A DNA stretch of 64,000 nucleotides from Staphylococcus pseudoxylosus (GCF_003697915.1 NZ_RCVN01000015.1:1-64000); one strand, 5' to 3'; counted from the stretch's first letter, positions 19,032 to 29,918 are shown. Notes: generated by a model not told the origin, from the letters alone. Translations and numbers: made by a program.

Positions 19032-20087
19032 TTACGTCGTTGCTTTATTACCAGTATCACTATTATCTCGAATATTAGCAAGGTGTTTACTAGCTTTCTT
19101 TTTCGGAATAGGCACAATGTAATTGCCAAATGGTAACTTGCCAATTAAGTATATAATGAATACTGATAAAGCAACAGCTGCTATAAATACACCCATAAAT
19201 TTACTTTGGGCATCGATATTCTCAACAAGTGGCAAACGCTTCACGAATTGGATTGCTACATAATGTACTAAATAGATACCCATTGAGTAATTTCCTATTA
19301 ATGTGAGTGTATGCAAGATGATTTTATTTTTCTTTACATGTTCAAACATGTAATTAAGAAATACAATAAAAAACGGGATATAAATTATATTTGAAACATG
19401 GATTGAACTGTGTAAATTGTCTAAATCAATACTGATTAATAAATCAATAAATAATATGCCTATAATAATTGAAAGTAACGCCTTATATTTAAATATCAGT
19501 ACTTTTATTTCATTGTAAAATTTTGCATAAACAATGCCTAAAATGAAAAAGGATATCCAATTCATAATGAATAGTTTATCATTTACAAACCGTTCTACTC
19601 CACCGCCACCCAATGACATTGGTCCCATCATTATCCAAACTATATTAGCAATAGTTGCAACTACGAATAAAGCAATAATTGGCCATCCTTTTTTAAATTT
19701 GTGTACAAATGGAAATAAAAAGTAGAATTGTATTACTGTTAATATAAAATATAGATGAAAGTTTGCCTTGCCGAATACAAAATAATTGATTAATTTACCA
19801 TCATCCTCTAAGTTATGTAAAAAATAAGCCCTGTATAATAAATAAAAAATGGTCCATATAATATAAGGGATTAAGATTTTGCTAAATCTTGATTTTATAA
19901 AATAATTCAAGCTAAAACCTTTATGAACGACAGAAATAGTTAATAAAAAAGCACTAATTACTGCAAAAATAGGTGTACCTAACCTTGCAATTTGATTTAT
20001 ATACCCTAATCCATCAGAAGTGAATGAGTCTCCTGAAAGTGCGATACTATTAACTGTATGAATGGCAACAACAAGCATAGCTGCCAC
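19032..20087 (-). CDS. Acyltransferase family 3 membrane protein, 5' end apparently frameshifted
   Basis: Integral membrane O-acyltransferase with about ten hydrophobic segments, such as FVFGKANFHLYFILTVIQFYFLFPFV and SMGIYLVHY. The catalytic-type His is in VVAIHT. It resembles OatA/IcaC-like enzymes that acetylate surface polysaccharide, but it is not IcaC and lacks OatA's C-terminal SGNH domain. The open frame's first accepted start is GTG 20087, which cuts off a conserved-looking YDEIPIIRS. That segment is encoded upstream in frame, but the only candidate there is ATT 20123. One T fewer in the TTTT at 20127-20130 would join ATG 20133 to it. C-terminal tail is basic. Confidence 0.75.
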   Translation of the reverse strand: MAAMLVVAIHTVNSIALSGDSFTSDGLGYINQIARLGTPIFAVISAFLLTISVVHKGFSLNYFIKSRFSKILIPYIIWTIFYLLYRAYFLHNLEDDGKLINYFVFGKANFHLYFILTVIQFYFLFPFVHKFKKGWPIIALFVVATIANIVWIMMGPMSLGGGGVERFVNDKLFIMNWISFFILGIVYAKFYNEIKVLIFKYKALLSIIIGILFIDLLISIDLDNLHSSIHVSNIIYIPFFIVFLNYMFEHVKKNKIILHTLTLIGNYSMGIYLVHYVAIQFVKRLPLVENIDAQSKFMGVFIAAVALSVFIIYLIGKLPFGNYIVPIPKKKASKHLANIRDNSDTGNKATT

Positions 20088-20133
20088 TGACCTAATTATA
20101 GGAATTTCATCATAGAACTTAATACGAAAACAT

Positions 20134-20416
20134 CCCCTTTAAACAAAACAACTTTAAAACTAATTCTATGATTTTTAGTTGGTATAGTAAAGTGAATTTT
20201 CATACATAAATAAAAATATAATACTTTCATTACACGCAATTAAAACTCTTAATATTAACTTTATAATATGCAACTAATTACACATTTATCTTCCTATAAA
20301 TTCCGAATTTGTCATAGATATTAGCACTATAAATTAAATATAATTGCAAAATTAAAAATACGACATCACACTGTTTAGTGACATCGTATTTTTTGAATGT
20401 AAACTTTTTAAAGATT
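20134..20416. other. Acyltransferase promoter region and glcT terminator
   Basis: The only structured part is the hairpin at 20354-20394. The ribosome-site-like AAAGGGG (20134-20140, minus) abuts ATG 20133. No ORF is supported. Confidence 0.4.
20354..20394. terminator. Terminator of glcT
   Basis: AAAAATACGA (20354-20363) pairs with TCGTATTTTT (20385-20394), and CATCAC/GTGACATC extends the stem. It lies 23 bases past the glcT stop. Confidence 0.75.
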
Positions 20417-21280
20417 TTAATCATTAGGTGTATTCGTATGATCGGCATCTACCATAAAATGGTAGACATGCAAAGTTAAATAAATAACTTCTGCATCATA
20501 TATTTTAATACCCAATTCTTGCTGCAACATTTTCATTATTTTTAATGCGATATTGAAGCATAAAGGATACTGAGTTTTCAACAACTCTTCAAAAGCATTT
20601 GTTTTTTGCAAATTCTCTCCAGTTCTCAATCTTTTAATTAAAAATTGAATATGCCTAATAAAACGTTGATACTGGACTGTGTCTTTTTCTATTTCATGTT
20701 TTAAGTCATGTTCTAGAATAAATATACTTTTATTAATCAACCGGTTAATCAGTTCCATTTCACGTATAGATAAAGTTTCCGTATTAGATGCTATATGTAA
20801 TGCTATAAAACCTATTTCGTCTTCTGGAAAATGCACATCTAATACGTGGTTTAAACGATCAATTACTTTTTCAGCAATGCCATATGCCTCTGTATATAAT
20901 TGCTTTGTTTCTACAACAAAGGGGTTATTTATTAATTGATTTTGTTTCAATCGGTTATATGCAAATATAATATGATCTGTTAAAGATATGACCAATTTTT
21001 GATTATCTATCTTCATTACTGAATTCGTAATAATATTAACAGCTTCAATGACTGCTTGAATTAATGTATCATCAGCTTGTTCAACCAGAGATTTATAATG
21101 GTCTTGTTGAGATTTTTGATCTAATATATACGTTTTCTCAACTGTTTGATTTTCTTGCAAAGTCATGCCTCTTTTTTTATTAAAGCCAATGCCTTTAGCA
21201 ATGAGCACATATTCTTCTTGTGCTTTTTTACAGATAATAACATTATTATTTAAAACCTTAGTTATCAGGTAATCACTCAC
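20417..21280 (-). CDS. glcT: BglG/SacY-family transcription antiterminator GlcT
   Basis: RNA-binding antiterminator that lets transcription enter ptsG (glucose PTS) when the PTS is active. The CAT RNA-binding domain fills roughly the first 55 residues (KVLNNNVIICKK..., GKGIGFNKKRG), followed by two PRD domains whose phosphorylatable histidines sit in IGFIALHIASN and VIYLTLHVYHF. GTG 21280 gives 287 residues with the family's usual N terminus. The in-frame ATG 21289 overlaps the ribosome site AAGG. Its ptsG target is not in the window. Naming rests on synteny and family. Confidence 0.88.
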   Translation of the reverse strand: MSDYLITKVLNNNVIICKKAQEEYVLIAKGIGFNKKRGMTLQENQTVEKTYILDQKSQQDHYKSLVEQADDTLIQAVIEAVNIITNSVMKIDNQKLVISLTDHIIFAYNRLKQNQLINNPFVVETKQLYTEAYGIAEKVIDRLNHVLDVHFPEDEIGFIALHIASNTETLSIREMELINRLINKSIFILEHDLKHEIEKDTVQYQRFIRHIQFLIKRLRTGENLQKTNAFEELLKTQYPLCFNIALKIMKMLQQELGIKIYDAEVIYLTLHVYHFMVDADHTNTPND

Positions 21281-21348
21281 ATGAATCATCCTTCTTTTTC
21301 TGTCAATCAATATTATATAGTGTATTTTCAAAAATTGAAAGACCTAAA

Positions 21349-21395
21349 AGAGCCTTTCAAATTCTCACTAACCAGTGATCTATTTGAAAGGCTCT
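21349..21395. terminator. Terminator of the sodium:alanine symporter gene
   Basis: Perfect 14-bp stem AGAGCCTTTCAAAT (21349-21362) with ATTTGAAAGGCTCT (21382-21395), 25 bases after the symporter stop. Confidence 0.8.
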
Positions 21396-21420
21396 ATACG
21401 TTAATACAAATAATTTTTAA

Positions 21421-22863
21421 TTATTTTTTCATGCCCCAACTTTCAATACCAAACAAATTAATTTCTAAGTCTTCAGGTTTGAAAACAGGTTTTTTACCAG
21501 CTTTACGTTGACGTTGGTAATCATTCATAACAGCAAAAGCGATATTTGATAATCCAATGATTGCCACTAAGTTGACAATTGCCATTAATCCCATAAATAC
21601 ATCAGCAGTACTCCAAACTGTTTCAGTTTTAATTACTGCACCAACAAATACTAGTACAACGACTAAACACCTAAATATGAATAAAATCGTTCTATTTTTA
21701 GATAAAAACTCAATGTTCGATTGACCATAATAATAATTACCTACAACTGAAGAGAATGCAAACAATGTAATAGCGATTGTTAAGAATATACCGCCTCCAC
21801 TACCCAAATGTTCATTTAAGGCAGATTGTGTAACCGCAACACCTTGTGCTGCATTGTCCCCAAATTCTAAACCTGTATAAAGTAAAATCATTATTGCCGT
21901 AGAGGTACAAACTAACATCGTATCAAAGAATACGCCTAATGATTGAATTAAGCCTTGTTTGACTGGGTGTGGCGCAGCAGCTGTCGCAGCAGCATTAGGT
22001 GCTGACCCCATACCCGCTTCATTCGAGAACAAGCCTCGTTTTACACCTTGAAGAATTGCTGCTCCAACTGCACCACCAGTTGCTTGCTCAAAACCAAAGG
22101 CACTTTTAACGATAGTTGTTATCATTGGTATAATTTGATCATAATTAAATACTAATATCACAACAACTAAACCAATATAAATTATTGCCATAAATGGTAC
22201 GATTATTGAAGATAATTTAGCTATACTACGCACACCACCAAAAATAATAGCAGCCGTAACAATTGCCAAAATAATACCGGTTACAATTGGACTTACATTA
22301 TATTGCGTCTTTAATGATTCCGCGATTGTGTTTGATTGAACTGTATTAAACACAAATGCAAATGTAACTGTGATTAATACAGCAAAGACAACACCTAGCC
22401 ATTTTTGGTTTAAACCTTTAGTAATGTAATATGCTGGGCCTCCACGATAACCACCGTCTTCATCAGGCACTTTATACACTTGAGCTAAAGTTGCTTCTAT
22501 AAACGCACTAGCAGCACCGATAAAAGCAATAATCCACATCCAAAATACCGCTCCTGGACCGCCGAGTACAATTGCAGTTGCAACACCAGCAATATTACCA
22601 GTTCCAACACGAGACCCGGCACTAATTGCAAATGCTTGGAATGGTGAAATCCCTTTCTTACCATTGTCTAATGTTTCAGGTTTTTCACCAATTGCACGAA
22701 ACATTTCTGGAATCCATCTTAATTGAACAAATTTTGAGCCGATTGTAAAGAATATACCGGCTGTTATTAACAATCCAATTAAATACTGTGACCAGATTAA
22801 ATCATTCCCGACTTGAACAAATGTTTTGAACCAATCTGGAATTAAACTATCAAAATCTCTCAA
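21421..22863 (-). CDS. alsT: Sodium:alanine/glycine symporter (AGCS family)
   Basis: Membrane symporter of about 480 residues with ten or more helices, importing alanine, glycine or glutamine with Na+. Family motifs GSRVGTGNIAGVATAI, GGPGAVFWMW and FSNEAGMGSAPNAAA are present. Start TTG 22863 is preferred, since AGAGGG lies 6 bases before it. The ATG at 22878 would overlap that site. Synteny with the S. aureus parEC-alsT-glcT order supports the name. Terminator at 21349-21395. Confidence 0.88.
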   Translation of the reverse strand: MRDFDSLIPDWFKTFVQVGNDLIWSQYLIGLLITAGIFFTIGSKFVQLRWIPEMFRAIGEKPETLDNGKKGISPFQAFAISAGSRVGTGNIAGVATAIVLGGPGAVFWMWIIAFIGAASAFIEATLAQVYKVPDEDGGYRGGPAYYITKGLNQKWLGVVFAVLITVTFAFVFNTVQSNTIAESLKTQYNVSPIVTGIILAIVTAAIIFGGVRSIAKLSSIIVPFMAIIYIGLVVVILVFNYDQIIPMITTIVKSAFGFEQATGGAVGAAILQGVKRGLFSNEAGMGSAPNAAATAAAPHPVKQGLIQSLGVFFDTMLVCTSTAIMILLYTGLEFGDNAAQGVAVTQSALNEHLGSGGGIFLTIAITLFAFSSVVGNYYYGQSNIEFLSKNRTILFIFRCLVVVLVFVGAVIKTETVWSTADVFMGLMAIVNLVAIIGLSNIAFAVMNDYQRQRKAGKKPVFKPEDLEINLFGIESWGMKK

Positions 22864-23101
22864 TTTAATCCCTCTCATCTATGTATATTTAATTTCAAAA
22901 TTAGAGCAAGAGATTTATAGCTACGCTCATAGTCATACGCCTTATATTATAACTATGAGTAAGAGTATAAAATTGTGAATACTGATAACTAAACACATCT
23001 TTTATACTGCGCTATAAACCTCTTTATTAATTATTTATTGCACCTAACTGGTATTTTATCACTATATAGTTGTATTTACTAACAATTTTTTATAAGATGT
23101 T

Positions 23102-25504
23102 TTATTTTACTTCTAAATCTTTTATTTCACCGAAATCACTAGTATCTACGATAAAGCTACCATTTGTATATTGTTCTGATAAGTGGATATCCTTGATTAA
23201 GCCAGACTCTTGCTGTTTATCAGAGTAAATTGTATAAGTTGTTTGGTCTGATTGAATGACTGCAGCGTCTATAATACGGTGCGGTGCTTTCTTTAATTCT
23301 TTTAATAACGTAATACCACGTTGTGCGCGTTTTGCTGTTTGTAATACTTTAAAGCTGATACGTTTTAAAGATCCGCGTTGTGTCGCCATTAATATTGAAT
23401 TATTTGGAGTTACAATATCTGTTAATACCGCATAGTCTTCATCTTTTAAGTTGATAGATTTAACACCTGCCGCTCTCAAGCCAGTATCAGAAAGTTCATC
23501 ACTATCGTAAGTAAGCGACATACCTTTGTTTGTTATCACAGTTATCAATTGTTTCTCTGATATACGCATAACACTTATAATTTCATCATTGTCTTTCAAC
23601 TTCATGGAAACAAGTGGCTTATTATATCGTGTCGTTTTAAACATAGATACGTTACTCTTTTTAATCATACCATTACGTGTCGCTAAGATATAAAATGCTT
23701 CTGGCTTAAAGTCATTTTCACAATAAGCGTTAATAACATATTCACCTTCATCAAGTGGCACAATTTGAGAGACATGTTGTCCTAAATCTTTCCATTTTAT
23801 ATCAGCTAATTTATGAACAGGTATAAATAGGTAACGCCCTTTATTGGTAAACACTAATGCCGTATCTAAAGTGTTGACTTCTTCATATTTCATGATTGCG
23901 TCCCCATCTTTAGTACCTACTTCATCTACACCACTTGCATTAAAACTACGTAATGAAGTGCGCTTAATATAACCATGCTTAGTGATACTCATAATTACAG
24001 TTTCACTAGGGACCATCACTTCTTTGTCAATCTTAATCTCTGATATCTCAGCCTCTATAGAGGATAGTCGATTTTGTTTAAATCTGTTACGAATTTCGGT
24101 TAATTCCTCTTTAATTACATTTAATAATGCATCGTGATTATCTAAAATATTTCTCAAACGCTCGATTAACGCTTTCAATTCATCATGTTCTTCTTGTAGC
24201 TGAACAATATCTGTATTCGTCAAACGATACAATTGTAATGTCACTATCGCTTCCGCTTGAGCTTCAGTAAAGTCATATTCAGCTACCAAATTAGCTTTAG
24301 CATCTTTTTTATTTTTTGAAGCTCTAATAAGTTTAATCACTTCGTCTAATATAGATAAAGCTTTCATTAAACCTTCAACAATGTGCATTCTACTCTCAGC
24401 ATGGTCTAGTTCATAACGTGTACGTTTCGTTACGACATCTATTTGATGATTTAAATAACTATCTATAAATTGACGAATGCCCATTAATACTGGTCGCCCT
24501 TCACTAATAGCAACCATGTTAAAGTTATATGAAACTTGTAAATCTGTATTTTTGTAAAGGAAATTAGCTACAGCTTCACTATTAATATCTTTTTTCAATT
24601 CGATTGCAATACGTAAGCCTGTGCGGTCAGTTTCGTCTCTAACTTCGACGATACCATCAACCTTTTTATCAGCACGTAATTCATCCATTTTTTTAACTAA
24701 TGCACTCTTATTCACTTCATAAGGTACTTCTGTAACAATGAGTTGTTTTCTACCATTTCTTAATTCTTCAACCTCTACTTTTGAACGAACTACGATTTTC
24801 CCTTTACCTGATTCATAAGCTTTCTTAATACCATCCACACCCTGGATAATACCACCTGTTGGAAAATCAGGACCTTTGATATATTTCATCAATTGATTCA
24901 CTGTTATCTCCGGGTTATCAATAAACTTAAGTGTTGCTTGAATCACTTCGCCAAGGTTATGTGGCGGAATATCTGTAGCATAACCAGCAGAAATCCCAGT
25001 ACTACCATTTATCAATAGATTAGGAAGTCTTGCAGGCAAGACCATCGGTTCCATCGTCGTATCATCATAGTTTGGCATAAATGGTACAGTTTCTTTGTTA
25101 ATATCTCTTAAAAGTTCTTCTGAAAGACGGCTTAATTTTGCTTCAGTATAACGCATTGCTGCAGCTGGGTCATTATCGATACTACCGTTATTACCTTGCA
25201 TTTCTATAAGTACATGACGTAGTTTCCACCCTTGACTTAAACGTACCATCGCATCATATACAGACGTGTCACCGTGCGGATGATACTGACCTATAACATC
25301 ACCGACAGTTTTAGCACTTTTACGGAAATTTTTGTCGTAAGTGTTACCGCTTGAATACATTGCATATAGAATACGTCTTTGAACAGGCTTGAGACCGTCA
25401 CGAACGTCTGGCAATGCACGTTCTTGAATGATGTATTTACTATATCTACCAAAACGATCGCCAATAACATCTTCTAGCGATAAATCTTGAATTACTTCAC
25501 TCAA
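23102..25504 (-). CDS. parC: DNA topoisomerase IV subunit A
   Basis: Decatenates daughter chromosomes with ParE. 800 residues: winged-helix/tower breakage-reunion domain with catalytic Tyr in [11 protein letters not shown] (near residue 119), then a C-terminal beta-pinwheel. The quinolone region reads [12 protein letters not shown], i.e. Thr80 and Asp84, where S. aureus has Ser80 and Glu84. Thr80 may be natural in this species or a change affecting quinolone response. The ATG overlaps the parE stop by 4 bases, so the two genes are translationally coupled and share the LexA-controlled promoter. Confidence 0.97.
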   Translation of the reverse strand: MSEVIQDLSLEDVIGDRFGRYSKYIIQERALPDVRDGLKPVQRRILYAMYSSGNTYDKNFRKSAKTVGDVIGQYHPHGDTSVYDAMVRLSQGWKLRHVLIEMQGNNGSIDNDPAAAMRYTEAKLSRLSEELLRDINKETVPFMPNYDDTTMEPMVLPARLPNLLINGSTGISAGYATDIPPHNLGEVIQATLKFIDNPEITVNQLMKYIKGPDFPTGGIIQGVDGIKKAYESGKGKIVVRSKVEVEELRNGRKQLIVTEVPYEVNKSALVKKMDELRADKKVDGIVEVRDETDRTGLRIAIELKKDINSEAVANFLYKNTDLQVSYNFNMVAISEGRPVLMGIRQFIDSYLNHQIDVVTKRTRYELDHAESRMHIVEGLMKALSILDEVIKLIRASKNKKDAKANLVAEYDFTEAQAEAIVTLQLYRLTNTDIVQLQEEHDELKALIERLRNILDNHDALLNVIKEELTEIRNRFKQNRLSSIEAEISEIKIDKEVMVPSETVIMSITKHGYIKRTSLRSFNASGVDEVGTKDGDAIMKYEEVNTLDTALVFTNKGRYLFIPVHKLADIKWKDLGQHVSQIVPLDEGEYVINAYCENDFKPEAFYILATRNGMIKKSNVSMFKTTRYNKPLVSMKLKDNDEIISVMRISEKQLITVITNKGMSLTYDSDELSDTGLRAAGVKSINLKDEDYAVLTDIVTPNNSILMATQRGSLKRISFKVLQTAKRAQRGITLLKELKKAPHRIIDAAVIQSDQTTYTIYSDKQQESGLIKDIHLSEQYTNGSFIVDTSDFGEIKDLEVK

Positions 25505-27501
25505 TTTACTTCCTCCTCATTAGGCGCTTCCTGTTCCAATATTTGAATTTCATTATTATCTAAAATACTTTGTTGTTCTTGTAAACCAAATTCAACATGA
25601 TTTTCAATCCATTCACGTCTTGGTGCAACTTTGTCACCCATTAGTGTTGTAACACGTTTAGATGAACGTAACTCATCTTCAACTTGTACTCTGATCAAGG
25701 TTCTCGTATCAGGGTTCATTGTCGTTTCCCACAATTGGTCAGCATTCATTTCACCAAGACCTTTATAACGTTGTAATGAGAAACCTTTTCCTAATTTTCG
25801 TTGTAATTTCTCTAATTCTTCATCTGTCCAAGCGTATTCTACTTTTTTAGATGCACCTTTTCCTTTTTCAAGTTTGTAAAGTGGTGGTAATGCAATAAAT
25901 ACTCTACCCGCCTCAACTAATGGCTTCATATATTTAAAGAAGAATGTTAATAATAGCACTTGAATATGTGCACCATCTGTATCGGCATCTGTCATTATAA
26001 TGATTCTATTGTAGTTACTATCTTCAATTTTGAACTCATTTCCGACACCAGCGCCAATAGTATGAATAATTGTATTAATTTCTTCATTTTTAAAAATATC
26101 GTCAAGACGTGCTTTCTCAGTATTAATTACTTTACCTCTAAGTGGTAAAATCGCTTGATATTTACGGTCACGACCTAACTTTGCAGAGCCACCCGCTGAG
26201 TCACCTTCGACAAGGTATAATTCTTTTTTCTCAGTATTTTTACTTTGTGCAGGTGTAAGTTTACCAGAAAGCAAAGTATCTTTACGTTTATTTTTCTTAC
26301 CTGAACGTGCATCTTCTCTCGCTTTACGCGCTGCTTCTCTAGCCTGTTGTGCCTTTAAAGCTTTTTTAACTAACGATTTGGATAATTGCCCTTTTTCTTC
26401 CAAATAATATGGCAATTTTTCGGCTACTACTGAATCTACTGCGCTTCTGGCTTCAGGTGTACCTAATTTAGATTTAGTTTGTCCTTCAAATTGTAACAAT
26501 TCTTCAGGAATTCGAATTGATATAATAGCAGTTAAACCTTCTCTTATATCATTACCGTCTAAATTTTTATCTTTTTCTTTCAATTCATTAATACGACGTG
26601 CATAATCATTAAACACACGAGTCATAGCTGTTTTAAACCCAACTTCATGTGTTCCGCCATCTTTTGTACGTACATTATTAACAAAACTTAATATGCCTTC
26701 TGAATATTGATCGTTATATTGGAATGCAACTTCCACTTCAATATTATTAGCTTCCCCAGAGAAATCTGCTACATCGTGTAATACTTCTTTCCCTTCATTG
26801 ACATAAGCAACGAACTCTTTAATACCATCTTCATAATGGAAGATATCTTCACGTTCTTTGCCTGCTCTTAAGTCTTTTAGAATGATTCTCAAGCGTTTAA
26901 GTAAAAACGCTGATTCTTGTAGTCTTTCACTTAAAACATCGTAATTAAACGATGTAGATGCTTTGAATATTTCTGGATCTGGTTTAAATGTCACTTTAGT
27001 ACCAGTCTTTTTAGTTTTACCATGTTTTTTCAAACCAGTTGTCGGTTTCCCGCCATCTGCAAAGCTCTGAGAATATATGTTACCATCTCTATAAATTTCA
27101 ACTTCCAACCATTCACTCAAAGCATTGACAACTGAAGCGCCAACACCGTGTAAGCCACCTGACGTTTTATAACCGCCTTGTCCGAATTTTCCACCTGCAT
27201 GAAGTACCGTAAAAATGACTTGAACAGTAGGTTTTCCAGAAGTATGAATACCTGTAGGCATTCCACGTCCATTATCTTCTATAGTAATGCTCTCATCTTT
27301 ATTTATCGTAACAGTGATTTCACTACCGAAACCATTTAATACTTCATCGACGGAATTATCGACAACTTCATATACTAGATGATGTAAACCACGTTTATCG
27401 GTAGAACCAATATACATCCCAGGTCTTTTTCTAACGGCCTCTAGTCCCTCAAGTACCTGAATGGAATCATCCGAATAATTATTTTTTTTATTCATTGCCA
27501 A
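25501..27501 (-). CDS. parE: DNA topoisomerase IV subunit B
   Basis: ATPase subunit of topoisomerase IV, 666 residues (664 from the internal ATG 27495). GHKL ATP-binding motifs are [20 protein letters not shown] and [13 protein letters not shown]. The TOPRIM domain has [22 protein letters not shown] and DADTDGAH. Residues at the quinolone/novobiocin positions of ParE look ordinary. TTG 27501 has AGGAGGG 8 bases upstream, while the ATG two codons later is further away, so TTG may be the true start. A consensus LexA box overlaps the promoter at 27518-27531. Confidence 0.97.
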   Translation of the reverse strand: MAMNKKNNYSDDSIQVLEGLEAVRKRPGMYIGSTDKRGLHHLVYEVVDNSVDEVLNGFGSEITVTINKDESITIEDNGRGMPTGIHTSGKPTVQVIFTVLHAGGKFGQGGYKTSGGLHGVGASVVNALSEWLEVEIYRDGNIYSQSFADGGKPTTGLKKHGKTKKTGTKVTFKPDPEIFKASTSFNYDVLSERLQESAFLLKRLRIILKDLRAGKEREDIFHYEDGIKEFVAYVNEGKEVLHDVADFSGEANNIEVEVAFQYNDQYSEGILSFVNNVRTKDGGTHEVGFKTAMTRVFNDYARRINELKEKDKNLDGNDIREGLTAIISIRIPEELLQFEGQTKSKLGTPEARSAVDSVVAEKLPYYLEEKGQLSKSLVKKALKAQQAREAARKAREDARSGKKNKRKDTLLSGKLTPAQSKNTEKKELYLVEGDSAGGSAKLGRDRKYQAILPLRGKVINTEKARLDDIFKNEEINTIIHTIGAGVGNEFKIEDSNYNRIIIMTDADTDGAHIQVLLLTFFFKYMKPLVEAGRVFIALPPLYKLEKGKGASKKVEYAWTDEELEKLQRKLGKGFSLQRYKGLGEMNADQLWETTMNPDTRTLIRVQVEDELRSSKRVTTLMGDKVAPRREWIENHVEFGLQEQQSILDNNEIQILEQEAPNEEEVN

Positions 27502-27517
27502 TCGTTTCGCCCTCCTA

Positions 27518-27531
27518 CAAACGTACGTTCG
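27518..27531. promoter_or_regulatory. LexA box of parE-parC
   Basis: Read on the minus strand, CGAACGTACGTTTG is a full match to CGAACRNRYGTTYG, 16 bases before the parE start. Topoisomerase IV as a LexA target is known in S. aureus. Confidence 0.88.
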
Positions 27532-27695
27532 TTTTTAAAACTATACATTAGTTATTCTTATATAAATCTTGATAAATTGCAAGTGTCAAATCAATTTTCA
27601 GTAGATAAATGCTTTTCATTTGAAATTTTTATTCGTATTATGATGCTCTTATGTGGTAAAATAATTTTAATGTCATTAAAGGATGTGGATTATAT

Positions 27696-28304
27696 ATGAT
27701 GATTGTAATCATGTTAATACTAAGTTACCTCATTGGTGCTTTTCCAAGTGGCTATGTAATAGGTAAATTATTTTTTAAAAAAGATATTCGACAATTTGGT
27801 AGTGGCAACACTGGCGCAACAAATAGCTTTAGAGTACTAGGAAAACCTACTGGATTTTTAGTTACTTTTCTAGATATATTTAAAGGATTTATTGTGGTCT
27901 TTTTCCCACTATGGTTGCCTGTTCATGCGGAAGGTACAATTAGTACATTTTTCACAAATGGACTTATCGTAGGTGCTTTCGCGATTCTAGGTCATGTATA
28001 TCCGGTTTATCTTGGTTTTAAAGGCGGCAAAGCCGTTGCTACAAGTGCTGGAGTCATACTAGGAGTTAATCCTGTCTTATTATTAATATTAGCAGTAATT
28101 TTCTTTGGAATATTATATTTAACAAAGTATGTATCACTCTCAAGTATCATTGCATCAATTTGTTGTGTTATCGGTGCACTATTAATTCGAGACTATATCC
28201 TCTTTGTTGTTAGTATTGGTGTAGGCGTACTACTGATAATTAGACACCGTACTAATATTGTAAGAATATTCAAAGGTGAAGAGCCTAAAATAAAATGGAT
28301 GTAA
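27696..28304 (+). CDS. plsY: Glycerol-3-phosphate acyltransferase (acyl-phosphate dependent)
   Basis: First step of phosphatidic acid synthesis, moving the acyl group from acyl-phosphate to glycerol 3-phosphate. 202 residues, five to six membrane spans. The motifs [11 protein letters not shown] (residues 36-46), [18 protein letters not shown] and the C-terminal [14 protein letters not shown] are the PlsY signatures. ATG 27696 is followed at once by a second ATG at 27699. AAAGGATG lies upstream. It is divergent from parE across about 190 bases. Confidence 0.95.
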   Translation: MMIVIMLILSYLIGAFPSGYVIGKLFFKKDIRQFGSGNTGATNSFRVLGKPTGFLVTFLDIFKGFIVVFFPLWLPVHAEGTISTFFTNGLIVGAFAILGHVYPVYLGFKGGKAVATSAGVILGVNPVLLLILAVIFFGILYLTKYVSLSSIIASICCVIGALLIRDYILFVVSIGVGVLLIIRHRTNIVRIFKGEEPKIKWM

Positions 28305-28501
28305 CTATTACAAAAGTCGCAGTATAAAAACAAATAAATTATGTAAACAAACGCTAAGCTGGGACATTAAGATGTTTCCAGCTTTTTAACATTGTATCTA
28401 TTATACTACGTAAACAACGTTTTATCATAGTATTTATATCGTTCATATTTTTGTAAATCATTTGTCGAAATTAATTGAAAAATTATGTTATACTACTTTT
28501 A

Positions 28502-28579
28502 ACGTTACTCAAAGTGGGTAATGTATAAATTACTAAATTAAAAATTAGTAATCAACGTTCATAAGTGAAATCTTATGAA
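28502..28579 (+). promoter_or_regulatory. Leader with three consecutive hairpins before the YneR-like gene
   Basis: Stems ACGTTACTC/GGGTAATGT (28502-28510, 28516-28524), ATTACTAA/TTAGTAAT (28529-28536, 28545-28552) and TTCATAAG/CTTATGAA (28558-28565, 28572-28579). The last ends just before the ribosome site at 28583. Possibly a post-transcriptional control region; no riboswitch class recognised. Confidence 0.4.
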
Positions 28580-28598
28580 TCGAAAGGAGACTTTTATT

Positions 28599-28895
28599 AT
28601 GGAAATAGAACTTTCAGATAATGCTGTATCTTGGTTTAAGGAAGAACTAGATTTACCAGAAGATGACAAAGTCTTACAATTCTTTGTACGTTATGGTGGG
28701 GAATTCCAACTAAAACAAGGATTTAGTCCTGCTTTCAGTGTAGACAAGAAAAATGATGTAGAAATTGGTTACGAAAACCATTACGATGGATTAGATGTCG
28801 TAATTGCTGAAAAAGATTTATGGTATTTTGAAGACCATAATTTATATATTGATGTTAGCAACAATATTGATGAAATTTCATATGCCACAAAATAA
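28599..28895 (+). CDS. HesB-like (YneR family) protein without cysteines
   Basis: 98 residues from ATG 28599 (AAAGGAG 8 bases before). The fold follows the HesB/IscA domain: [17 protein letters not shown]..., [40 protein letters not shown]. It contains no cysteine at all, so it cannot act as an A-type Fe-S carrier in the usual way. This agrees with the YneR subfamily, whose function is unknown. It stands alone with a short leader of three hairpins. A CCAAGG/CCTTGG hairpin follows at about 28909-28932. Confidence 0.8.
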   Translation: MEIELSDNAVSWFKEELDLPEDDKVLQFFVRYGGEFQLKQGFSPAFSVDKKNDVEIGYENHYDGLDVVIAEKDLWYFEDHNLYIDVSNNIDEISYATK

Positions 28896-28998
28896 GCCAT
28901 AAATTGTTCCAAGGTCTTTCTAATTCCCTTGGCCTTTATTTTTTGGAAATAAGTGTATGAAGTCTTTATACATTTTAAATAAATCATGATAAATAGTA

Positions 28999-29030
28999 AA
29001 AAGCGTTCGGGTCTTACCCCAAACGCTTTT
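28999..29030. terminator. Terminator of the thioesterase gene
   Basis: AAAAGCGTT (28999-29007) pairs with AACGCTTTT (29022-29030). T-rich on both sides, so it may also end the gene at 28599-28895. Confidence 0.7.
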
Positions 29031-29122
29031 TTATTTCACTTAATTCTAGTTTGATTGCTATTTAACAACATGAGCTCTCTTGCTCGTTTCACTGTGCTAG
29101 TCATTGAAACATAAAACAGGCC

Positions 29123-29581
29123 TTATATGCCTTTAATCACTTCTAAATCCTCGCCTGCCTTATTTCTTTCAGCAACTTCGCTATACACAGTGTGCCATTC
29201 AGGAAAATATTTATCTAATCGTATTGGCTTGAAGTCTTCTTTTTTAATACAAGTCAATGTAGTTGATCCTGCAGTTGCTAATTCTCCAGCTTCGTTATAT
29301 ATTTCATAACAATATATTGATCGTAATCTAGAATATTTTTCAACCCATGTTTTGATTTTTACGGTTTCTGGATAAAAAATAGATTTGATATATTTTATGT
29401 CCAAATCAACAACTGGGGAGATGATACCCGAATCTTCCATAGCTTTATAACTAAAACCTAATTTAGAGATATAATCTGTACGAGCTACCTCAAACCACGT
29501 AGGATAATTACCATGATAAATCACGCCCATTTGGTCAGTCTCTGAATACCGTGATTCAATTTGTGTCATACTGTAAATCAT
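29123..29581 (-). CDS. Acyl-CoA thioesterase, hot-dog fold (YbgC/FadM type)
   Basis: 152-residue single hot-dog domain that hydrolyses acyl-CoA thioesters. The active-site motif SETDQMGVIYHGNYPTWFEVAR (residues 13-34) contains the catalytic Asp of the 4-hydroxybenzoyl-CoA thioesterase family. ATG 29581 follows GAGGAC at 8 bases. In S. aureus a similar gene lies next to the aconitase gene. Its acyl preference cannot be seen. Confidence 0.85.
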   Translation of the reverse strand: MIYSMTQIESRYSETDQMGVIYHGNYPTWFEVARTDYISKLGFSYKAMEDSGIISPVVDLDIKYIKSIFYPETVKIKTWVEKYSRLRSIYCYEIYNEAGELATAGSTTLTCIKKEDFKPIRLDKYFPEWHTVYSEVAERNKAGEDLEVIKGI

Positions 29582-29918
29582 TATAAACGTCCTCTTTTCA
29601 ATTGTTCATCTTATATCTTTTTTACTATTAAATATTAACATAAAAAATTAAGTATAGCATTTTACTAGTTTATCCCTAAATAATACTCCAACAAAGTATC
29701 TATAACCGATTCTATATTCATTTTTCAAAAGCCACTTACAGATAAGGCTATTTCAAAATAATGTTAATCCAAACCTTTACCCCGACTGATATAATAAAGG
29801 CATACAATATGTACATCTTCATATGTCTTCAATAACAACTTTGAGGCTGAGACATACCTATGTATGCCCCAGCCTCATTTGAATCTTCATTATTAAATTA
29901 ATGCTTCTAACAATAAAT
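29582..29918. other. Spacer between aconitase and thioesterase genes
   Basis: No ORF supported. It contains the acnA terminator at 29843-29876. The remainder should hold the thioesterase promoter. Confidence 0.4.
29843..29876. terminator. Terminator of acnA
   Basis: GAGGCTG (29843-29849) pairs with CAGCCTC (29870-29876), with an inner ACATAC/GTATG stem; the staphylococcal 'gaggctgagaca' type hairpin. Confidence 0.8.

Noticed and set aside
19032..20133. Assignment of the acyltransferase as IcaC
   Set aside because: It shares the acyltransferase-3 fold but not the IcaC sequence, and there are no icaADB genes near it.
28781..28987. 68-codon minus-strand ORF opposite the YneR-like gene
   Set aside because: It is antisense to a supported gene and its terminator and has no ribosome site.
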